Positions 57,129 to 64,000 of a stretch of 64,000 nt of DNA are shown here, in pieces. Position 1 is the stretch's first letter. The number at the start of each line of letters is the position of its first letter. This DNA is from Locusta migratoria. Its lineage: Eukaryota > Arthropoda > Insecta > Orthoptera > Acrididae. The position numbers were made by a program, and so were the translations under genes. The DNA is taken from positions 481,023,150 to 481,087,149 of the forward strand of contig CM048748.1 in assembly GCA_026315105.1 (NCBI GenBank). The letters run 5' to 3'. The notes beneath the pieces are model-generated. The model did not search any database. It saw nothing but the letters and a program-made list of their open reading frames with translations, and was not told where the DNA came from.

Positions 57129-57455
57129 AGTTTGATGGCTTAGTTAACATACTAAAAGTCCCCGAAGCTCCTGGCTGTGGAATCACGGTTATGACGTCAC
57201 CTAACAAGTTGTGGTGTAATTTTTGAACGGATTTAAATTCCCACAGAATTGACATAAAAAGGTTCTTTTGGCACCAAGTTACAGAGGAAGGGGTGAAAAT
57301 TGTTTATGGAGCAGTGTATCACTTATATATAATATGCCTTCTGAGTTATAGAAATGGAAATGGGGAAATATCATTTTTCCGAACATTTTCTGTAGTTTTT
57401 CTATGAATAACTGCGTAATTATGGAACAAATAGGCGATTTCTTTTCATTAATCGT
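57129..57455 (+). repeat. left inverted-repeat arm
   Basis: Reverse-complementary to 60185-60473 with many substitutions and small indels. The best-preserved blocks are TACTAAAAGTCCCCGAAG and AATAACTGCGTAATTATG. Confidence 0.75.
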
Positions 57456-57799
57456 GTAGCTTTAAAATAATACCAGTATGTTTTTGCTATCATTAGTAAT
57501 AAGGGAGTTATCTGAATTTGTTTACCGAAAGGTGTAACTGTTCACTAGTCAAACTCACGTTCTGCAATACAATTTTCCCGCACTTTCTCAAGAGCAGCCT
57601 ACGCTTTTCAGGAATGGTGACATAAAGTGACTGTGTAGCCATCGTGCGGCCACTTCCTCGCCCCCCCCCCCACCACCACCACATTGATTGAACTGCCTCT
57701 GCAGACCAGCAAACATTACATACTGGCACGTTAGACAACGTTCAAGCTGTTGAAGATTTTCCCAACGTGTCCAAGATAATCACGTCAATGGAGAAGTTA

Positions 57800-59561
57800 C
57801 AGTATTATTAAGGGTCGCAGCATCCAGCAATCGCAATACCAAATTGTGGGTGCAGTACTATAAACAAGTTAGCATAATAAGACTTTTTGTCCTTGCTGAG
57901 TGCACAGGTGATTGGGGATTGCATGTAAAAATCTGAAAAATATAATTCCTTTTTCCCATGCAGCTGGCCGCCTTGCATATGCGAAGTGTGCGCATTTATA
58001 CATACAATAAATGTCAACTCTTGAAGACAGGCTAACACCACATGAATTCAAAAAAATTGTCATCTCGGCACAATTTGGGATTAGACGTACCGATAAAATG
58101 TGGGCTGGTAATTGGAGTTACATGACGATAGAACAAGTACTCATGAGATCGTTCAAATCATCTGGTGGCCTGACACATGGACGTGAGTTAACGAGTAGTA
58201 CCCTGAATATATGGTTTCAGGGGATGTATGCATGTTCAGAGCTCATTTAGCACTTTGAGGAATTTTGTGGTATAGAAGTAACCTACTCTGACCAACACGT
58301 AGAGCTAAGGAAATCACTAGAGGCACATGATAATATCGATTGGTCAGAAGTCGTGGCGTGGTTAGCCTCTTTTTCTCCGCTCACAAATCGTCCTGAGATT
58401 ATATCATTATCAAGTAGTATTATAGCCCATTTACTTCCAGAAGTCGTCTGAGGGAAAAAGGCCCTTCACGGACTTGTCATATTACATCCCTCCAATAAGC
58501 AGTAAGAGATTTATGTCAAGCTACATTATCTTTGCATGCTGTATCCGGATGTGACACGACGTCGTCCTTGCTTCTAAATTCAATAATGACAACGCAAGTG
58601 CTCAAGAAAAAACTGAAGCAGGATGGCAGTTTCTGTTAGCATTTTATGGTGCACGTAAAAGAACGACGTCATTAAACAGTCTTAGATATCAGCGTTTTCT
58701 AAAAGCTGGGGCAGCACGTCCAATCACCTCTCAGACATATCTTGCTCGACTTCCTTCGACATCTGCGGCAGCAAGAGAGCATGCAAGGCGTGTTTATCTT
58801 CAGGTGCATCAGTGGACGAGCAAAGAGTTGCTACCTATTTCATGAGGATGGGTCTCTAAAAATGATTCTCTTCAGCCAATTTTAACTCAAGAACCTTTTG
58901 CACCCGACTTCATCTTGCAAGTGTGAATTCTACCAAAGACCTAGGAGTTACAATTACGAACAACTTAGACTGGAGAGAACACACAGAAAATATTGATGGG
59001 AAGGCGAACCAAAGGTTACGTTTCATTGGCAGAACGCTTCGAAGATGCAACAGCTCCACTAAAGAGACTGCCTACATCACACTTGTGCGTCCTCCACTGG
59101 AGTACTGTTGCCCAGTGTGGGACCCTCGCCAGGTGGGACTGACGGAAGACATTGACAAGGTTCAGAGATGGGCAGCTCGTTTTGTATTGTCGCGTTACCG
59201 GGGGGAAAGCGTCACATAGAGAGACATAACCATCCCAATAAAATAAGAAAAATCAGATCGAAAGCGCAACGATTTCCCGTGCGCTATTAGAGACTGGAAT
59301 GGTAGAGAAAGGTTATGAAAGTGGTTAATGGACCCTCTGCCAGGCACTTAAATGTGATTCGCAAAGTATGATGTAGATGTAAATGTAGAATCTGGATGTG
59401 AACGAAATTGTCGTCGTCGGAGTGTGGGTTTACAGTGTTCTGTCTTGTGTGGATATTGCAATGTCAGTGGGTGTAGCAGCTCAAATATTCCCGATGATTA
59501 TGAGGATGATGATGAACCTTCTGTGCAGGAGAGTGCTGAGAAAGCTGATCCAGATGTTTAA
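57800..59561 (+). pseudogene. uncharacterised TGDW / GGLT / CXC-domain protein, pseudogene split by a LINE fragment
   Basis: Readable blocks in order: KLWVQYYKQVSIIRLFVLAE with CTGDWGLHVK (about 57838-57930); a damaged LAALHMRSVRIY or KCAHLYIQ stretch; then MSTLEDRLTPHEFKKIVISA, FGIRRTDKMWAGNW and MTIEQVLMRSFKSSGGLTHG with REL. After a TAG come VTYSDQHVELRKSLEAHD and WSEVVAWLASFSPLTNRPEI. Later STSAAAREHARRVYLQVHQW precedes the CR1 insert (58925-59395), then SGCERNCRRRSVGLQCSVLC with GYCNVSGCSSS and an acidic tail to TAA at 59559-59561. The C-terminus resembles a CXC/tesmin-type cysteine-rich DNA-binding domain. I recall proteins with this block order as uncharacterised, patchily distributed animal proteins; function unknown. 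Several stops and frameshifts; not functional. Confidence 0.7.
58925..59395 (+). mobile_element. CR1/Jockey-type LINE 3' fragment inserted in the Cys-rich gene
   Basis: C-terminal RT region NSTKDLGVTITNNLDWREHT, ANQRLRFIGRTLRRCNSST, TAYITLVRPPLEYCCPVWDP and WAARFVLSRYRG. The family 3' UTR follows (GACATAACCATCCCAATAAA, CTCTGCCAGGCACTTAAATG) with a GATGTAGATGTAAATGTAG tail. It shares that UTR with 28778-28955. TGTGAA flanks both sides (about 58922 and 59396), a weak candidate for the target duplication. 5' truncation is typical of LINE insertion. Confidence 0.88.
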
Positions 59562-59892
59562 GGTGTGATTCATATTTTAACAGAAAATTTATGGAGACAT
59601 GCAGCTGCTTGTATTGTAACAATTGTATTCGTGTTTGGCACCCTGTATTGTTTTCAGTGTGAAGCTATTAATTTCTTGCACATATGCATTAATTATTAAT
59701 GGTCAGAGTGCAAGCATTATTAGTTGATTTAATGACAAAATAATATTGTTAGTAATTGTTCCTTTGTGACAAGATAATTTACGTCTCACCTTTAACCAGG
59801 CAGTAAAGCTGCTAAATACAAACACATATATGTATATATAAATGAATGAATCCATATCATTCCTGTAAATTGTAATACAAATTATCGTTTTG

Positions 59893-59923
<31 letters not shown>

Positions 59924-60184
59924 TAATTTTGTACAAATAAATGCAGAAATGTCTGAAATGTTTATAGAAACAGTCGTTTCACTATCTTTCGAGAATATTC
60001 ACATATACTTGCAAGTCTTGAACAAGGTTTTAAGGAAAATCTCCTTACAATTGTAACATGCGGTCTGACAAGTGAATAATCACACCTTACAGTACATAAT
60101 TTCAGATAACTGCCTTATTGTTAATGATAGGATAAACATTCTACTATTGTTTTAAACCTCTAAGAATGCGTTACATAATTAAAT
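59562..60184. other. AT-rich interior, no gene; (TA)n at 59892-59919
   Basis: Downstream of the pseudogene stop. Contains several AATAAA-type words and a TA microsatellite. Confidence 0.5.
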
Positions 60185-60473
60185 TTAAAAATCGTCATTT
60201 TATTGCATAATTACGCAGTTATTGATAGAGAAACTTGAAAGTATGTTTAAAAAATTATATTTTTTCAGTATAACTCAGAAGGAATGTTTTATATACATCT
60301 GATGTTGCTATATAGACGTTTTTGGGCTCTTCCTCTTTATGTCAATCGTGTGAGAATTTATAGCCGTTCTAAGATTAGAGATTTCTTGGGCCGCCGTATT
60401 GATGATGTCATAATCGCGATTCCACAGCCCGGATCTTCGGGGACTTTTAGTACGTTAAATAGGCAATCAAACT
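60185..60473 (-). repeat. right inverted-repeat arm
   Basis: Partner of 57129-57455. The open frame 60284-60595 across it and the minus-strand frame across the left arm both encode IPQPG-SGTFS, which simply reflects the shared DNA. Confidence 0.75.
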
Positions 60474-60649
60474 CAGCCTATTGCAACAGGTTTCACCTCT
60501 CCCCTATTTTTTTCCTATTCGGTCCTTTTTTGCATAAAGGTCCTGGACTATATATTGAACCTCGTTGTTTTATGTTTTATATTGTAAAAACATGAATTTC
60601 AGGACACTATTTTCTAAAAGATTTCGCAGTGTAATTGTTTTTCTGCTAT

Positions 60650-61030
60650 TAGGGGAGAGGGCTGTTGAAGGGGCGCGCTCCGGCGGCCGACATTTCGGGA
60701 GTGGCGAGCAGCGGCGCCGGCGCCGGCGCCCATCGCCGTTTCCCCTCGTCCGCCCTCATTTGTAACGCGCGCCGTGGGCCCTCCGCTCTCCCCCCGTCTC
60801 TCTCCCTCTCCCTCTTGCTGCGGTTCCGCGGCGCTGTTACCTTTTTGATTAAAAACCGCCGAGGCACAGAGAAACGCGCCGCACTCGCTCACTTGCCCGC
60901 AGGGCGGTCGCGGGTCGAGCGTCCCCGCCGCCGCGCCGCGCCGCGCTCCGTCTGCGTCTGTTTGCACGCGCGGCCCTCTTTACATTCCGTTTCTTTCGGA
61001 CACCCTTCATGTTCCCTGTGTGCCATCCTT
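60650..61030. other. GC-rich, apparently non-repetitive island
   Basis: Strongly CpG-rich with GGCGCCGGCGCCGGCGCC near 60711, a pyrimidine-rich CTCTCTCCCTCTCCCTCTTG tract near 60800 and TTTTTGATTAAAAACCG. Open frames on both strands are composition artefacts. Possible regulatory DNA; not demonstrated. Confidence 0.4.
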
Positions 61031-61630
61031 TGCGAGAGCTCGGCCAAATAATACACCCATAAAATAACGTCGGTTCACCTGAAAACTTTTTTTCCTCGCA
61101 TTATCACAAGCGACATAAAGGGCGTCAATTATTGAACTGTACGAAATAAAATCGTCTTAACTTTTGGGCGGTTTGCATTACGAAATGGAACGGCGCGGGT
61201 AGCCGCGGAGCTTTATCGGGCACGTGCTCACTCCTTCTCGTTGTCGGCTACTTGCACGTGAAAATGTCATGCCCGTCATGCTGGCAATAACGTCCCAACT
61301 ACGGCTTCGAGGAAGTTCCAGCTGAAGACAACCAGTCCAAGTGTGCTAACAATCAAGAAGTTTAGCAGATAACAGCATTGCCAATGTCGGCAGAAAGCGC
61401 CCAGGAAGTCGATCAGATGAACTGCACGACTCGTGGCAATCAACTGAGAGACAATGCGACAAATTGTTGTCGAAGCCCTGCATTTCTTCGGCTACAAAAT
61501 TCCTCGCCGTCAGCTGTTATCCCTGTGGCGCATAGCGTCCACTGCAGTGGACGCCTATTACTGGAAGCATTTCTGAGCATCCGAAATCGTTCTTCCAGTC
61601 GTAAGCGCACGGAGCCCACCGCAGGGGACC
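61031..61630. other. no gene seen
   Basis: Moderate GC. Long overlapping frames on both strands from 61378 show no domain before 61631. Confidence 0.4.
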
Positions 61631-61816
61631 TTGCCGACTGTAGACGTCGCCAGCATCCGAAGTCAGCAGCAAGGCAAGATGGCGAGCGCGAAGCACGGCA
61701 AGCGTCCTGCAACGACATTCCACCAATTTCACCAAAAACAGGCAAAGTGCATTTGCACCGAATGCAAGGAGCCTCTGTGTCCAAAATGGTTCGAAAGTTT
61801 CCACACAAAAACTAAA
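61631..61816 (+). pseudogene. possible piggyBac transposase C-terminal cysteine-rich tail
   Basis: The frame gives KAKCICTECKEPLCPKWFE-type residues (actual QAKCICTECKEPLCPKWF) followed by ESFHTKTKI and stop. This resembles the C-terminal cross-brace zinc finger of piggyBac transposases (C-x2-C, LC, then F-x3-H). The rest of the transposase is not seen upstream and two Cys positions are missing. Could be coincidence in a GC-rich frame. Confidence 0.35.
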
Positions 61817-61879
61817 ATCTCACTGAAAGGACTCGGCAGCTCTTCGTCCATCACAGGATTAAGCCTCAGAGGCGTGGAT

Positions 61880-62590
61880 CGGTGGTTGCGCTTCGTCACC
61901 ACTATAGTCCACAGAATTGATGAACAAATCTTTGATTTCGCGATGAAGCCCACTTTCGATGGGTTCGCAAGTAAGCAAATTTGGCGCATTTGGAAAATCC
62001 ACAGTTCGCCTTCGTGAAGTCTCCTCCCTGTGTTGCGTGCAGTGTCCAGTCATGGAATGACGTATCTTGTGGCACGGTGATTGCCGCACGCTTCGTCACG
62101 GTGTCGAAAGATGATTTCATCCCTATTGTGCAAAGATGAAGTTCATGCAAGACGGAACCCGACCCCATCGAAGCAAGAGTGTCTGATGCCCAGGAGCAGC
62201 GCATTCTGGCTCTGAGAGAGCCAGAGGCCACTGGCAAGGACCTCGATTGGCCGCCATATTCCTCAAAAAATGTTCAAATGTTTGTAGAGCTTATGGGACT
62301 TAAATGCGGGGTCATCAGTCCCTAAACTTACAAACTTCTTGTGAACTAACTTACACTAAAGACAGCACAAACATCCATGTCCGAGGTGGGATTCGAACCC
62401 CGATGGGAGGCGGCCTCGCGCATCATAGCATAGCGCCTCAATGCGCTCGGCCACTCCGTCGCGGCGCCATATTCCTTGGATCTGAACGCACGTGGCTCCT
62501 TCTTATGGAGCTATACTACAGACAAGGTGCATGACCACTGCTGAGCTAAAAACAGCCGTTCGAGGGACGTTCATATTAAGATGGTTCACT
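61880..62590 (+). pseudogene. mariner-type transposase, decayed, with SINE in its catalytic region
   Basis: A first catalytic block RDEAHFRW is readable near 61938, then KQIWRIWKIHSS (an RIW-E-NP equivalent), then MKFMQDGTRPHRSKSV with the second Asp near 62140. KDLDWPPYS comes next and is cut by the SINE at 62264-62465. After it, PPYSLDLNARGSFLWSYTTD and KVHDHC continue. The FMQDG-RPH and DWPPYS words match the transposase at 42510-43591, so the two belong to one broad group. At least four frame changes. Confidence 0.7.
62264..62465 (-). repeat. SINE-1 copy with perfect 11-bp target duplication
   Basis: GCCATATTCCT at 62253-62263 and 62466-62476, i.e. within codons for PPYS of the transposase. 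Full length; variable region GCATTGAGGCGCTATGCTAT (minus strand) groups it with 13596 and 53738. Confidence 0.95.
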
Positions 62591-63247
62591 AGCACTAACA
62601 CACGCATACCCGGTTGCTACAACGACAAAAATACCAGATAGGTGATGACGTCAACCAAAGCAACGTGGTCCTTTTTGTCGCCGTTACGGGAGACGGAAGG
62701 AAAACGAGACACTGATATGGGGGATGGACATCAGGAGGTACCGGCTAGACGGAGGCGAGTTAGAGGTGAAAAAAGAATGTAGAGAACGACTTCAAGTATA
62801 TGTTGCATGCTCCAGAGAGTGTGGGCCTGTCCAACTTAAAATGAACAAGAAAGGCCTAAGATGTTTTGGAAGACAGTTTATTTTCTCTTGCTTCTGCAGC
62901 ATGGTAGATATCTTTTAGTGAAAAAGTAGTAATTTTCTCGAACCAGAACGATACTGTAATAGATGTTAAATTTGTGCTATATATTATACTTTAGCAATAG
63001 TGTTATTTCGTTACATTGTCGGTTATTGGGCTGTGTACAGGCGAATACGTTGCATTAACAGATGCAAAATAGTAACAAATAACAGTTTTTAAATAAATTG
63101 TCTGTTAATATTTGCATCAAATAGTATTGTGGTGTTGTTATTTTGTTATGTTATTTCTTTTGACTTTTAGCCTGATTTTATTTGTTAATCATTCAATTTA
63201 TTAGTGCTGTTGGCGGAAATTTTAATGTGTTGTTTTAACCTATGATA
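62591..63247. other. no gene seen
   Basis: AT-rich; nothing recognised. Confidence 0.5.
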
Positions 63248-63249
63248 AG

Positions 63250-63480
63250 TCCGTCCCCGTAGCTCAGACGGTTGCGTCGCTGACCTCCACGCAGGAGGCC
63301 CGGGTTCGATTTCTGGCAGGGGACTGGGTGTTGTGTGTTGTCCTGATCATCATTTTAATAATCAACATCGACATGCAGATCGCTGAAGTGGCATCAAGTA
63401 AAAAGGCTTACTCTAAGCGGCCTAACAATCCCACGCAAAATCTCTCGGCCAAAAATGCCATGCGATCATTTCATTTCAGC
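63250..63480 (+). repeat. SINE-2 copy (second tRNA-headed family)
   Basis: Head CCGTCCCCGTAGCTCAGACG, A/B boxes in tRNA order with GGCCCGGGTTCGATTTCTGG, then GGACTGGGTGTTGTGTGTTG, CATCGACATGCAGATCGC and GCCAAAAATGCCATGCG. Partner of 20500-20735. The head keeps a tRNA-like arrangement but the sequence continues straight into the SINE body. Confidence 0.88.
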
Positions 63481-63509
63481 TATGATAAGAGATTTTTATC
63501 GACGATGAA

Positions 63510-63700
63510 TACAGACGCGCGGCCGTTCGCCGTCGGGGTTCGAGTCCTCCCTCGGGCATGGGTGTTTGTGTCGTCTTTAGTATAAGGTAGTGCATAAGTA
63601 GTTTGTAAGTTTAGGGACTGATGACCCCGCAGTTAATTCCCTTAAGATTCACCATTTGAACATTTTTGAGTCCGATAGGTTTACAAACATTTGAACATGA
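63510..63700 (+). repeat. SINE-1 copy, head-truncated
   Basis: Starts GACGCGCGGCCGTTCGCCGT, B box GGGGTTCGAGTCCTCCC, then TCGGGCATGGGTGTTTGTGT and GGGACTGATGACCCCGCAGT. Ends with a doubled tail (AACATTTTTGAGTCCGATAG then AACATTTGAACATGA), as if two SINE tails were joined. Confidence 0.87.
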
Positions 63701-64000
63701 GGAAGCAAGTGACGCGATTCGGATAGTTGTTTTGTATTACCACGTGACACGAATGTTATGCAGTAAGAAAATATAAATGAGCATGTTTCACAGAATCAGA
63801 CGTACGAGATCTGGAATATATAAACATATTCGTGAGTGTGATCTAATATGTTCATGAGTGTGATCCAGGTAAAGAGAAATTCACAAACGCGCAAAGGTTT
63901 TCAGGCAAACCCGAAGATAAAGACAAGAAAATTACCGTAAAGGAATACACGAGCATTATGGGGTCAATATAACTCTAAAAAGGAAACAATTAAATTAAAG
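63701..64000. other. no gene seen
   Basis: AT-rich end of the window; nothing recognised. Confidence 0.5.

Larger units (their letters stand above)
57129..60473 (+). mobile_element. candidate undescribed element: inverted repeats around a Cys-rich protein pseudogene
   Basis: Inverted arms 57129-57455 and 60185-60473 share AGTTTGAT-GC, TACTAAAAGTCCCCGAAG, GGCTGTGGAATC-CG-TTAT, ATTGACATAAA, CTTCTGAGTTATA and AATAACTGCGTAATTATG in the same inverted order. Between them lies one broken gene (57800-59561) and a CR1 fragment. Arm divergence suggests an old insertion. No target duplication or recognised transposase was found. The alternative is two independent copies of a smaller repeat that happen to flank the gene. 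Confidence 0.5.

Noticed and set aside
60284..60595. Conserved small protein sharing IPQPG-SGTFS with the minus strand at 56836-57255
   Set aside because: Explained by the inverted-repeat arms; the frames are not maintained outside that short block.
61378..61815. 145-residue frame as a host gene
   Set aside because: Overlaps frames on both strands. The only recognisable motif is in another frame (61631-61816) and points to a transposon.
63250..63325. Functional tRNA gene
   Set aside because: The head is tRNA-like but the body matches SINE-2 at 20500-20735, and a clean acceptor stem is not evident.

Overview
The window looks like intergenic DNA from a large, repeat-rich insect genome. The best guess is an orthopteran (grasshopper or locust). 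That guess is inference: it rests on the dense tRNA-headed SINEs, the many Tc1/mariner relics, a low-copy-divergence RTE LINE with a CAA tail, and recall of similar families in locust DNA. I see no convincing host protein-coding gene, rRNA gene or functional tRNA gene. Nearly everything recognisable is a transposable element or its remains, often nested.

Layout. 1-7.4 kb: mariner relics (1-228; 4.96-6.08 kb, minus strand), a gag-like CCHC protein cut by a SINE (2.9-3.95 kb), two copies of a minor tRNA-like repeat, and a GC-rich island. 7.4-11.2 kb: three pieces of one RTE LINE family in opposing orientations; two of them share a roughly 408-bp block that is almost identical and inverted. 11.2-12.2 kb: a decayed mariner. 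12.9-13.4 kb: a foldback element with a SINE inserted in one arm. 13.6-17.6 kb: a nearly complete RTE LINE carrying two SINEs, then a minus-strand Tc1 relic. 17.6-26.9 kb: scattered SINEs of two families and a GC-rich island. 26.9-29 kb: a CR1/Jockey-type LINE split by an approximately 956-bp repeat. 30-33.3 kb: a full-length RTE LINE (endonuclease plus reverse transcriptase) with a few inactivating lesions.

38.0-52.1 kb holds two copies of one protein-free modular repeat in opposite orientation, about 4.4 kb apart. The left copy is swollen by a MITE and by a 1.54-kb mariner with 127-bp inverted repeats. The spacer carries a Tc1 element with its own SINE. 53.7-56.3 kb holds RTE and Tc1 relics and GC-rich islands. 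57.1-60.5 kb is the most interesting block. Roughly 300-bp inverted repeats enclose a broken gene for a conserved but uncharacterised protein: a TGDW motif, a GGLTxGR motif, then a C-terminal cysteine-rich CXC-like domain. A CR1 LINE fragment splits this gene just before the cysteine domain. 61.6-63.7 kb: a possible piggyBac tail, a mariner relic with a SINE inserted in its catalytic motif, and further SINEs.

How the parts relate: RTE-type or CR1-type reverse transcriptases probably mobilised the SINEs, whose 9-15 bp target duplications are often still readable. The nesting gives a relative chronology. Several GC-rich, apparently single-copy islands with TAAT-type motifs stand out from the repeats and are the best candidates for host regulatory DNA. 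All alignments were done by eye; boundaries not backed by target duplications are good to roughly 10-50 bp.
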